Part shown: piece after piece, positions 44,289-52,285 of the stretch | Position numbering within the stretch: the first letter of the stretch is position 1 | How the letters are laid out: every line of letters starts with the position of its first letter | Assembly: GCF_014699055.1 (NCBI RefSeq) | Contig: NZ_JACXAC010000004.1 | Span: forward strand, 682,001-746,000 | Direction of reading: 5' to 3' | Origin: Hymenobacter armeniacus | GTDB lineage: Bacteria > Bacteroidota > Bacteroidia > Cytophagales > Hymenobacteraceae | DNA: 64,000 bases | The notes under the pieces: model-generated | Told to the model about the DNA's origin: nothing | The model's database searches: none | Seen by the model: only the letters and a program-made list of their open reading frames with translations | Position numbers and translations under genes: made by a program

Positions 44289-45788
44289 CTACAACTCCTT
44301 CTCCGACGTAATGACATCCACCAATCCGTCTTCGCTCACCACCACGGCCAGGCAGGGGTAGTCCGAGCTTTCCACGTAGCGCAGGGCCGAGTTGTAGCGG
44401 GCGCCGCGGGTGCTGTCGCCGCGGCCCGAGGCACGGCCATCGAGAATGACGCCGATGGAGTAGCAGTAACCTTCCGGGTCGAGCAGCACGGCGCCGTCGA
44501 TGCTGGTGACGAGGCGCGTGATGAGCGGCGTGAGTGGCACCGGCTCGATGAGGGTGCACTGCAGCTTGAGGCGGTCGGCTTCGGCCAGGGCTTCGGTGGT
44601 GATGACCAATAAAGTGCCGTGTTTCTGGCGGCTGGCTTCGAGCACCACGTCCCAGAGGCGCTCCACTTTGGTGTGGTCGGTGAGGGCGAAGGTGCGCTTG
44701 AGTGCTTTGCGGAAGCCGGTGCGGTTGAGGCGGGTGCGGGGCAGGCCGGGCAGGCCGTAGTGCGAGCGCAGCAGCACGTGGCCGTCGTGCTGCAACTCCC
44801 AGGCGTAGTGCGTCACGAAACTGATGGTGAACAAATCTTCGCGCTCGGCGTCGTATTTGCCGGTGAGGCGGCCCAGGGCGTACACGTTTTCGCCGTCGGC
44901 GAGCAGGTGCACGTCGGGCGTGGTCATCTCCAGCAGCTTGCGCACGGCTCGGTAGTCGGTCAGGTCGGTGGGGCAGGTGAGGGCAAAGATTTCCTCGATG
45001 TTGGGGTGGCCGCGGCGGGCCAGCAGCAGCTTGCCCACGCCCTCGGCCCCTTCGTAGCGCAGGCTGCTGATGGTATTGCAGGTGGCAAAGAGCGTCGCGG
45101 CCGCCGGGTCGAGGCCCAGGGCCTGGGCGGGCGTGTCGAGCAGGGCTTTGCCGGCGCTGCGCAGCAATTCCTCGCTTTCGCGGGGACGCGCGAAGATGCT
45201 AGCCCCGGGCTCGGCTTCGGTCAGGGCCTTCACGCTTTCTTCGTTGAAGCGGTACATGGCCGCCACCAGCAGCGACGGCGCCAGCGGCCGCCCGTCGGTG
45301 TAAAACCGGTGCGGGCGCAATGACGGGTAGGCCCGCAGCGGCTTGCGCTGCAGGCGCAGCACGGTGGCCACAAAATACCCGTTGATTTCGACCGGCCAAC
45401 CAGCAAAGTGCTGGTGCGGGGCGTGCTCGTCCAGCCCGTCTAGGATTTCCTGCACGGCATCGCGCACGCCCATGCCCTCGTGCTTGCGCCGAATCATGGC
45501 CGGGGTCACGTCGCTGCGCTCGGAGAAGGGGCGCGGGGTGGTGAGCTGAATGACGCGGCCGCGCGCCACGGTGCCCACAAAGGCGTCGGCGGGCAGGTCG
45601 CAGTCGGTGGGTTCGAGGCAGCGGGCGGGCAGGTCGGAGTTGGTGGGCAGGGCCAGCAGCACCACGTGGGGCTGCAGGTCGTCGTCGAGGGCCGAAAACA
45701 GGTCGTGCGCCAGGGTTTGGGCGGCGCGGTGGTAGCGCGTTTGGTAGGGCCAGAGAAGGGTGGGCGCAGGGGCGAGGGTGGGCGTCAT
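44289..45788 (-). CDS. Diadenylate-cyclase-like protein with N-terminal sensor module
   Basis: The 499-residue cytoplasmic protein has a C-terminal DAC (DisA_N-like) domain from about residue 350 with the DGA motif (Asp431-Ala433, IDGAVLLDPEGYCYS). The second motif, RHR in c-di-AMP synthases such as DisA and CdaA (GTRHRAA), here reads GARYNSA: Arg464, Tyr465, Asn466. The N-terminal 350 residues resemble the sensor region I recall as DACNV, found only before DAC domains. It probably makes a nucleotide second messenger, perhaps c-di-AMP, though the altered motif leaves this open. It lies between a tandem TonB_C gene and a small ORF on the same strand. Confidence 0.75.
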   Translation of the reverse strand: MTPTLAPAPTLLWPYQTRYHRAAQTLAHDLFSALDDDLQPHVVLLALPTNSDLPARCLEPTDCDLPADAFVGTVARGRVIQLTTPRPFSERSDVTPAMIRRKHEGMGVRDAVQEILDGLDEHAPHQHFAGWPVEINGYFVATVLRLQRKPLRAYPSLRPHRFYTDGRPLAPSLLVAAMYRFNEESVKALTEAEPGASIFARPRESEELLRSAGKALLDTPAQALGLDPAAATLFATCNTISSLRYEGAEGVGKLLLARRGHPNIEEIFALTCPTDLTDYRAVRKLLEMTTPDVHLLADGENVYALGRLTGKYDAEREDLFTISFVTHYAWELQHDGHVLLRSHYGLPGLPRTRLNRTGFRKALKRTFALTDHTKVERLWDVVLEASRQKHGTLLVITTEALAEADRLKLQCTLIEPVPLTPLITRLVTSIDGAVLLDPEGYCYSIGVILDGRASGRGDSTRGARYNSALRYVESSDYPCLAVVVSEDGLVDVITSEKEL

Positions 45789-45845
45789 GACTACACAACA
45801 AGCGGTGAGCGAAAAGCTCCCCCCTCCGGCGTCGGAAAGAAGGCC

Positions 45846-46658
45846 TTACAATTGAAACAAGACGGGCAGGAGCATCTTTTGCTTGATGGGTTTGCCCTGA
45901 AACATGGCCGGCTCCCACTTGGGCGCGGCCTTGATGAGGCGCAGGGCCTCCTCATCCAGCCCGGAGCCCATCTTTTTCACCACGCGCATGTCGGTGAGGC
46001 TGCCGTCGGGCTGCACCATGAATTCGACCATCACCTTGCCCTGAATCTTGCGCTGCTTGGCCAGCAAGGGGTATTTCTGGTTTTTCTCAATCCAGTCGAA
46101 GAAGGCCTGGGTGCCGCCCACGGGCTGGGTGGGGCGGTCGGGGGCCACCACGGGCCGCACGTTGGGGTTGGCCGAGGCGGCAATGTCGGCGGCGGGCGCG
46201 GCAATGGGCGTGTCCTTTCCCTTGGTGGTAATGGTGGTGGTGCTGCCCGGCGACATCACAAACGACACCGGCACCACCACGCGCTGGCGCACCACCTCGT
46301 TGCGGTGGTGCCGCGCCGGCGTCCATTTCGGCCCGCTCTTGATGAGGCGAATGGCCTCGGCGTCGAGCTCCGGCGACAACGGGTTTTCTACTTTCACTTC
46401 GTTTACGGTGCCGGTTTTCTCCACCACAAAGCTGACCTTCACGGTGCCCTGAATGCCTTTTTGCATGGCGCTGGCGGGGTATTTCTGGTGGGCCGCCAGA
46501 AACTGCGCGTATTTCTCGGTGCCGCCAAGCGGTACGGCCGGCTGCGCCACCGAGTCATACACGGTGGTGGCCGAGGGCTTGGGCGGCATCTTGAGCTTTT
46601 GGGCGTGGGCACCAAAGCCCACCAGGCAGCCAAACAGTAGAGGAAGGAAGCGCTTCAT
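45846..46658 (-). CDS. Secreted protein with two tandem TonB C-terminal domains
   Basis: The product has 270 residues from MKRFLPLLFGC; an upstream extension lacks sense. A signal peptide (LLFGCLVGFGAHAQ) takes the place of a membrane anchor. Two TonB_C domains follow at about residues 55-140 (KYPASAMQKGIQGTVKVSFVV ... WTPARHH) and 185-270 (KYPLLAKQRKIQGKVMVEF ... WEPAMFQG), joined by a Thr/Ala/Pro-rich linker. Without a clear anchor and ExbB/D partner genes nearby, a classical energy-transducing role is uncertain. It is the probable first gene of the minus-strand set with the cyclase gene 57 bp downstream. Confidence 0.82.
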   Translation of the reverse strand: MKRFLPLLFGCLVGFGAHAQKLKMPPKPSATTVYDSVAQPAVPLGGTEKYAQFLAAHQKYPASAMQKGIQGTVKVSFVVEKTGTVNEVKVENPLSPELDAEAIRLIKSGPKWTPARHHRNEVVRQRVVVPVSFVMSPGSTTTITTKGKDTPIAAPAADIAASANPNVRPVVAPDRPTQPVGGTQAFFDWIEKNQKYPLLAKQRKIQGKVMVEFMVQPDGSLTDMRVVKKMGSGLDEEALRLIKAAPKWEPAMFQGKPIKQKMLLPVLFQL

Positions 46659-46830
46659 ATCGATGAACGTAGGGGCGAGCTGATGGATAAATTCAGGAAT
46701 AATGTGTGCAAATAACGATACAGAGAACGCAGCCCGCTGAAAAAACCTTGCCATTTGCGTCAATTATCATGGTTTGCGTTGCGGCCAGCGGTTACTTTCG
46801 CTGCCGTTCCCGCCCCTTTAAGCCCCCGCC

Positions 46831-47253
46831 ATGACCGAGCCCCAACCCTCCCGCGCCCCCGAACCCGTGGGCGCCTACCCCTACACGCGCCGCGTGGGCA
46901 ACCTGCTATTTCTGTCCGGCGTGGGCCCGCGCCAGCGCGGCCAGAAGGCCATTCCCGGCGTCGAAGTCGACGAAGACGGCAACGTTCTGCAGTACGACTT
47001 CGAGAGCCAGTGCCACGCCGTGTTTCAGAACGTGCGCTACATTCTGGAAGAGGCCGGCGCGCAGTGGGACGACCTGGTGGACGTGACCGTGTTTCTGACC
47101 AACATGAAAGACGACTTCCCGGTCTACAACCGCCTATACGCCGAGTACTTTGCTACGGCCCAGCCTTGCCGCACCACCCTCGAAATCAACTGCCTACCCA
47201 CGCCCATTGCCATCGAGCTGAAGTGCATTGCGGCGCTGAGCAGCCAGGGGTGA
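46831..47253 (+). CDS. RidA family protein, 2-aminomuconate deaminase-like
   Basis: A 140-residue YjgF/RidA/UK114 protein. The N-terminal EPVGAYPYTRRVGNLLFLSG followed by VGPRQRG, and the Arg in CRTTLEI that binds the substrate carboxylate, resemble the 2-aminomuconate deaminase group that acts in tryptophan/3-hydroxyanthranilate breakdown; general imine/enamine hydrolysis (RidA) is the alternative. No other kynurenine-pathway gene is present here. It is followed by a bestrophin gene 75 bp downstream and is divergent from the TonB_C gene. Confidence 0.85.
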   Translation: MTEPQPSRAPEPVGAYPYTRRVGNLLFLSGVGPRQRGQKAIPGVEVDEDGNVLQYDFESQCHAVFQNVRYILEEAGAQWDDLVDVTVFLTNMKDDFPVYNRLYAEYFATAQPCRTTLEINCLPTPIAIELKCIAALSSQG

Positions 47254-47328
47254 AGCCGCTGGCTGCCCCGGTAAGCTCGACATAACGGGCCGGCTTCCGT
47301 ATGCATAGCCAAATCACGATGACTTTGC

Positions 47329-48261
47329 ATGTACGTTCGGAAAAATATACGCTTCGGAGTGGTGTGGCGCCTGGTGTGGCGCAGCCTGCTGGTGTTCACC
47401 ATCTACGATTCGGTTATCTGCCTGCTCTACGAGTTTGGCGGGGCGCATTGGATTGATATTCCGTGGGCGCCGGTGGCCACGCTAGGCGCGGCGGTGGCCT
47501 TCTACATCGGCTTCAAAAACAACGCCAGCTACGACCGTTTCTGGGAAGGCCGGCAGCTGTGGGGCTCCATCGTGAACCTGAGCCGAATCTGGTCCATCCG
47601 GGCGTTCGACTTCGTGGAAGCGCCCGACGCCGACCTTCGCCGCCTGCACCGGCGCCTGGTGCACCGCCACCTGGCCTGGACCAATGCCCTGCGCCTGCAT
47701 CTGCGCCGCCAAACCGCCGAACATTGGGACACCGACGTAGCGCCCTTCCTCGACCCCGCCGAGGACGCCGACGTGCGCCGCCTTAGCAACCCGCCCACGC
47801 ACCTGCTGCGCCAGCAAAGCAACGAGCTGCGCCAGCTGCACCAGCGCGGCCTGCTCACCGAATTCCGCCATGTGGCCCTGATGGACACCATTCAGGACCT
47901 GTTCAACGCCCAGGGCGGCTGCGAACGCATCAAGAACACGCCGTTTCCGCGGCAGTATGCTTTCTACAGCTTCGTGTTCGTGTGGGTGTTTGCGGTGGTG
48001 CTGCCGCTGGGGCTGGTGGCCGAATTTGCCAAAATGGGGCCGGGCCACATCTGGCTCATGGTGCCGTTTGCGGTGGTGGTGTCGGGGGTGTTCAACACCA
48101 TCGAGCTGGTGGGCCACACCAGCGAAAACCCTTTCGAGAACGAGATGAACGACGTGCCCATGACGGCCATCTGCCGCAGCATCGAAATCGACCTGCGCGA
48201 GCTGCTGGGCGAAACCGAGCTGCCCGCCAGGATTGAGCCCGTAGACGACGTGCTGTACTAG
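47329..48261 (+). CDS. Bestrophin family ion channel
   Basis: The 310-residue membrane protein of the bestrophin/RFP-TM family forms pentameric anion or cation channels in the inner membrane. Family features are FYIGFKNNASYDRFWEGRQL, ERIKNTPFPRQYAFYSF and the closing HTSENPFENEMNDVPMTAICR with the acidic cluster. Several membrane segments are seen (LLVFTIYDSVICLLYEF, FVWVFAVVLPLGLVAEF). Bacterial homologues such as KpBest conduct sodium. A TGACTTTG 1 nt before the ATG is a near-match to a promoter box. A terminator follows. Confidence 0.93.
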   Translation: MYVRKNIRFGVVWRLVWRSLLVFTIYDSVICLLYEFGGAHWIDIPWAPVATLGAAVAFYIGFKNNASYDRFWEGRQLWGSIVNLSRIWSIRAFDFVEAPDADLRRLHRRLVHRHLAWTNALRLHLRRQTAEHWDTDVAPFLDPAEDADVRRLSNPPTHLLRQQSNELRQLHQRGLLTEFRHVALMDTIQDLFNAQGGCERIKNTPFPRQYAFYSFVFVWVFAVVLPLGLVAEFAKMGPGHIWLMVPFAVVVSGVFNTIELVGHTSENPFENEMNDVPMTAICRSIEIDLRELLGETELPARIEPVDDVLY

Positions 48262-48295
48262 CGGCGGCTGGCGCCCGGCAGGCCGAAAATGACAC

Positions 48296-48345
48296 AAAAA
48301 AGGAACGTCCCGCTGCACCAAGGCACGGCGGGACGTTCCTTTTTT
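48296..48345. terminator. Bidirectional 18-bp hairpin terminator
   Basis: Arms 48296-48313 and 48328-48345 with a 14-nt loop, A and T tracts at the ends, between convergent bestrophin and T9SS type B genes. Confidence 0.93.
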
Positions 48346-48358
48346 TCTAGGAAAGCGG

Positions 48359-50104
48359 TTATTTCACCACTTCCACCCAGCTTTTGTATTCCTGCAGGCG
48401 GCCGGCGCAGTCGGTGTAGCTCACGTGGTAGTAATACGTGCCGGCGCTGTTGTCGGCGGCGGTCCAGCCCTGGGCGGCGTCGTAGCCCTCGTACACCTTG
48501 CGGCCCCAGCGGCTGTACACGCGAATGTGGTAGCCGGTCACGTCGGATATTTTGAAGCGCAGCGCTTCGTTCTTGTCGTCGTTGTTGGGAGTGATGACGG
48601 TGGGGAAAACCGGCAGCGCGTCGCTTTTTATCACTACTTGCGCCGTGGCCACGGCCGGGCACGTGCCCCCGCTGGTGTAGCTCACCGTGTAGGTGCCCGC
48701 CGAGGAGCTGGCCAAATCGATGGCGCCCGTGGAAGCATTGATGGCCAGCCCCGCGGTGCTGCCGAACGTGCCGCCCGTCGGCGTGGCCGTGGGAACACCG
48801 CTGTTGCCCGTGCGGCAGAAAGTGGTGGCCGGGTAAGCCAGCGTGGGCGCGTTGCGCACCAGCGTGACCGTGGTGGTGCCCACGGCCTGGCAGGCATTCA
48901 GCAGGTTGTAGGTCACGGTGTAGGTGCCCGGCGCCGACGCGCCCAGGTCGATGGCGCCCGTGCCGGCATTCAGCACCAGGCCGGCAGTGCTGCTGAACGT
49001 GCCCCCGGCGGGGGTGGCCGTGAGGGGCGTGGCCGTGAGCGCGGTGCCGGGCGCCGGCAGGCAAATGGGGCCAGGCGCGTACGCCACGGTGGCCGCAGCG
49101 GGCAGCACGGTCACGGGCACGGCGGCCGAGTTGCTCGACTGCACGCGGCACGTCACCACGGCCCGGTACTGCGTCGAGACGGTGGGGCGGGCCGTGTAGG
49201 GCACGGTGGTGGCGCCCGCAATGTTGGTGAACGTGGTGCCCCCGTCGGTAGAAGCCTGCCACTGGTAGGTGATGCTGCCCGACACGGTGGCGCCCGTCAG
49301 GCTCAGCACCACGGGCAGGCCGGGGCACACGCTGGGCGTGCTGGCCGTGGCCGTGCCGCCGGTGGGCACGCCCAGGCAGTTGGAGCCCAGGCTGATGCCC
49401 ATCACGTTCAGGACCGGGTCGATGGCGGTTTTGGTTATCGTGATGCTTTGCACCGACTTGCTGTAGTTGGCCACCGCCAGGCTCAGGCGCACTTCGTACA
49501 GGCGCGGGTTGCCGGGCGTGAAGTCGACGGCATTGGTCACGTAGCTGACCCGGCTGCCCACGTTGATGGCGGGCGTAATCGTGCCATTGAACCAGTCGGG
49601 CACCACTACGTCCGTGAACGTTTGGAAGCTGCCGTCGGTAAAAGTGACTTTGAATGTTTTGTCGGCGGCCGTGGTGCCGTTGCCTTCGGTGGCCAGCACC
49701 ATGACTTCGCTGCAGGGCTGCGGGTTGGTCAGGGTGAGCACACTGGGGGTGTTCACGTTATTTCCGGCAATGCGCAGCGAGTTATTGCCCGTTGCCGACG
49801 CCATCTGAAAGGTCAGCCCCGGGGTGCTGATGCTGTTGATTGTGCCGGAAGCGGGCAGCGCATTGCTGGCGTTCAGGCCCGGAAACGTGGCGTTGGCAAA
49901 ACACCACCGCACCGTGGGAATGCCGCGGTCCACGGTGTTGGTAGTGGAGTTGGCCACCACCGGGTCGTTGCCGTTGGCAATGACGTCGTCGGTGTAGCCG
50001 GTCACGGCCACAGGCACGTAGGTGGTTTGGGCGCGGGCACCTTGCCAGCCCAATGGGCCAAGCATGGCAAACGCAAGGGTAAAACGGGTAAAAAGTATTC
50101 TCAT
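48359..50104 (-). CDS. Secreted Ig-like repeat protein with T9SS type B sorting domain
   Basis: The 581-residue protein has a signal peptide (LAFAMLGPLGWQGARAQ), an N-terminal beta domain of about 210 residues, an Ig-like region (TPSVCPGLPVVLSL ... YQWQASTDGGTTF) and two repeats of about 85 residues with the pattern 'GTF.STAGL.INA.TGAIDLA.S.AGTYTV.Y'. The end (FPTVITPNNDDKNEALRF ... YYYHVSYTDCAGRLQEY) is the gliding-associated CHU_C/T9SS type B signal. Cys pairs suggest disulfides. It probably is a surface adhesin or cell-coat protein; ligand unknown. Confidence 0.87.
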   Translation of the reverse strand: MRILFTRFTLAFAMLGPLGWQGARAQTTYVPVAVTGYTDDVIANGNDPVVANSTTNTVDRGIPTVRWCFANATFPGLNASNALPASGTINSISTPGLTFQMASATGNNSLRIAGNNVNTPSVLTLTNPQPCSEVMVLATEGNGTTAADKTFKVTFTDGSFQTFTDVVVPDWFNGTITPAINVGSRVSYVTNAVDFTPGNPRLYEVRLSLAVANYSKSVQSITITKTAIDPVLNVMGISLGSNCLGVPTGGTATASTPSVCPGLPVVLSLTGATVSGSITYQWQASTDGGTTFTNIAGATTVPYTARPTVSTQYRAVVTCRVQSSNSAAVPVTVLPAAATVAYAPGPICLPAPGTALTATPLTATPAGGTFSSTAGLVLNAGTGAIDLGASAPGTYTVTYNLLNACQAVGTTTVTLVRNAPTLAYPATTFCRTGNSGVPTATPTGGTFGSTAGLAINASTGAIDLASSSAGTYTVSYTSGGTCPAVATAQVVIKSDALPVFPTVITPNNDDKNEALRFKISDVTGYHIRVYSRWGRKVYEGYDAAQGWTAADNSAGTYYYHVSYTDCAGRLQEYKSWVEVVK

Positions 50105-50417
50105 TGGGCGGTTAGGGGGTAAAAAATGAAGGGGTGGTGAAGGAAAAAAGTAAATGGGTGGCTACATGGGGGTAAATTAAACACAATAAACCGGGTAGAT
50201 ACAGAAATTATTAAATGAGTGTGACGTGCTCGTTGATGTCCGAAAAAAAGGGCCTTCATTATAGCCATTTTCTGATGCGGCATTTTGAGAATGCGCTGAC
50301 AGCCAGTGCCACGGAAGCGCCAAAGGCTACGCCGCCATCGCTGCCGCCAACTAAGCTCGACCTAACGCCAAGCCGCGGCCGGGCGTAAGCACAGGCTCCC
50401 TCTCCTGTCTTTCGCTC
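50105..50417. other. Non-coding gap of 313 bp
   Basis: AT-rich from 50105 to about 50275, which probably holds the promoter of the minus-strand T9SS gene, and GC-rich after that, up to the decayed oxidoreductase. No RNA gene or consensus TAnnTTTG box was recognised. The GC-rich part looks like former coding sequence, with no usable frame. Confidence 0.4.
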
Positions 50418-50906
50418 ATGCCCACCAAGCTTCCCAATGCCGCCCGTACCTCGGGGGCCACGTCCACTTCGTGGTCTGGCACCGCGCCGGCCCTGCCCAC
50501 ATTCCAACCGCTGACCGAAAACACCGACGCCGACGTGGTGGTGGGCGGCGGCATTGCCTGGCTCACCACGGCGTACCCGCTGAGTCAGGAAGGCGTGAAA
50601 GTGCTGCTGCTGGAAGACGGCGAGCTGGCGAGCGGCGAAAGCAGCCGCAACCCCCTCGATTCCGGCCATGTGTTCATCATCACCGGCGACTCGGGCCACG
50701 GCATGACGCACGGCACGCTGGGTCCGATGATAATTACGGACCTCCTCCAGGGCCGCCCCAACCCCTGGGCCGACCTCTACGACCCCGGCCGCATCACCGT
50801 GAAGCGCGAAAGCGCCCAGGAGTTCATCCGGGAAAACGTGAACGTGGCCCTGAAATACACCGAGCTGCTGAACGGCCCGGCCGCCGGCGGGCTGGCCCCG
50901 GCTTAG
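50418..50906 (+). pseudogene. Remnant of an FAD-dependent oxidoreductase with internal deletion
   Basis: The 162-residue frame joins two distant pieces of a protein of about 500 residues. Residues 1-80 match the N-terminal FAD-binding region (TDADVVVGGGIAWLTTAY, LLEDGELASGESS) and then jump directly to a C-terminal segment (VFIITGDSGHGMTHG ... NPWADLYDPGR) that in intact proteins follows the substrate domain and precedes a Rieske domain. The GxGxxG is also broken (GGGIAW), and the Rieske end is missing. The frame has no stop inside, so it is an in-frame deletion remnant that is unlikely to bind FAD. The intact family is inferred from memory. Confidence 0.75.
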
Positions 50907-50914
50907 AAAACCGC

Positions 50915-50941
50915 TGTCATCCCGAGCGCCGCGAAGGATGA
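50915..50941. repeat. Single-arm dispersed repeat unit
   Basis: A 27-bp unit starting GTCATCCCGAGCGCCGCGAA has the same GTCAT...GAGC...GCGAAG order as the palindromic arms but no second arm. It lies between the pseudogene and the cyanophycinase gene. Confidence 0.6.
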
Positions 50942-50977
50942 CCAGAGGTGTTTGCCTTTTCTAAATCCACCCTTCCC

Positions 50978-51868
50978 ATGCCTTCCCGCAAACCCAAAAC
51001 GCCTGCCAAAGCCCAACAATCCGAATCGACCTGCCTGCCCCCCAAGGGCGTGCTCATCGCCATTGGCGGACACGAGGACAAATCGCCCAAGCCCGGCACC
51101 GACCCCGACGCCGAATACGCTCCCGATTCCATTCTGCGCCGCTTCGTGAGCGAGGTGGGCCGCAACAAAAACATCCTGATTGTGCCCGTGGCATCCGAAG
51201 ACCCCAAAGCCGCGGCCAAAGACTACATCGACGTGTTCACCAGCCTGGAGGCAGGCAAGGTGGAAGTGCTCGACCTGCAAACCCGCGCCCAGGGCCACGG
51301 CGACGAGGCCCTGCGCCAACTGGAGGAAGCCGACGGCTTTATGTTCACGGGCGGCGACCAGCTCCGCCTCACGGCCCTGCTGGGCGGCACGCCCTGGCTC
51401 AAGCGCCTCAAAGAGCGATTCACCCACGACGACATCGTGATTGCGGGCACCAGCGCCGGCGCGGCGGCCATGAGCACGCCCATGATTTACCAGGGCCGCG
51501 ACAACCAGGGCATGCTCAAAGACGAAATCCACGTCACGACGGGCTTGCAGTTTGTGCACGACGTGGCCATCGACACGCACTTTGTGGCGCGGGGGCGCAT
51601 CATCCGCATGGCCCAGATTATTGCCACCAACCCCGGCTGCATCGGCCTGGGCCTGGAGGAAGACACCGCCGTGGTCATCCGCGACGGGCGCGAGCTTGAA
51701 GTCATCGGGAGCGGCGTGGTGACGGTGGTGGACGGCCAGGATTGCACCGACACCAACATCTACCGCATCCAATCGGGCGAGGCCATCACCATCCGCGACT
51801 TGCGTATGCACATTCTCAGCTGCGGCGAGCAATACACGCTGCCCGTGCAGGAAGACCTGCACCGCTAG
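50978..51868 (+). CDS. Cyanophycinase (S51 family peptidase)
   Basis: The 296-residue product hydrolyses cyanophycin (multi-L-arginyl-poly-L-aspartate) to beta-Asp-Arg dipeptides. The serine nucleophile lies in the GTSAGAAAM motif, with PVASEDPKAAAKDYID and MFTGGDQLRLTALLGG upstream and THFVARGRIIRM downstream as in the family. The protein begins with a Lys/Pro-rich stretch and has no signal peptide, so it should act in the cytoplasm. Neither a cyanophycin synthetase nor an isoaspartyl dipeptidase gene is in the window. The start at 50978 follows a repeat unit by 36 bp. Confidence 0.93.
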   Translation: MPSRKPKTPAKAQQSESTCLPPKGVLIAIGGHEDKSPKPGTDPDAEYAPDSILRRFVSEVGRNKNILIVPVASEDPKAAAKDYIDVFTSLEAGKVEVLDLQTRAQGHGDEALRQLEEADGFMFTGGDQLRLTALLGGTPWLKRLKERFTHDDIVIAGTSAGAAAMSTPMIYQGRDNQGMLKDEIHVTTGLQFVHDVAIDTHFVARGRIIRMAQIIATNPGCIGLGLEEDTAVVIRDGRELEVIGSGVVTVVDGQDCTDTNIYRIQSGEAITIRDLRMHILSCGEQYTLPVQEDLHR

Positions 51869-51907
51869 GCTAGGGCAGGCGCCGGCCGCATGCGTATTTT
51901 TGAGCCG

Positions 51908-52198
51908 ATGAAACCCTCTTTCTCTGCGTTTGTACTTGCGTGGGGCGCGCGGGCCGCGCTGGTGCTGGCCGCGGCCCTGGCGCTGCCCGCCTGCCAAGAC
52001 CCCCGCCTGGCCCGGCTCGAAGCCGTGCAGCAGCAGCAGGCCCGCGAGCTGGCCCGCCTGCGCCAGCAGCTGGCAGAACGTGACGAAGAGGTGCAGCAGC
52101 TGGAAAACTGCGTCGACGACCTGGAGAGCACCGTGTACGAAGACGACTCGACCGCCGACGACGAAGAGCCCAGCCGGCCCAGCACCACGCTGCTCTAG
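51908..52198 (+). CDS. Small coiled-coil lipoprotein
   Basis: The 96-residue product has a lipoprotein signal with lipobox LPAC at about residue 30, then a heptad-rich coiled coil (LARLEAVQQQQARELARLRQ, LAERDEEVQQLEN) and an acidic tail. It may be an outer-membrane spacer like Lpp, but this is only an analogy. An in-frame ATG 18 bp earlier is possible. It lies 39 bp after cyanophycinase and 87 bp before the FUSC gene, on the same strand. Confidence 0.65.
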   Translation: MKPSFSAFVLAWGARAALVLAAALALPACQDPRLARLEAVQQQQARELARLRQQLAERDEEVQQLENCVDDLESTVYEDDSTADDEEPSRPSTTLL

Positions 52199-52285
52199 GC
52201 GCCCCGGCCCGAAGGGAAGCCTAGGCCGGCCCAATCAAATTGGCCGGGTTCCCGTTTATTCGCAGCCAGTCCGCGCTTCCTCCGA

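Noticed and set aside
50418..50906. A functional small FAD protein
   Set aside because: The GxGxxG is broken and the frame joins N- and C-terminal pieces of a much longer enzyme.
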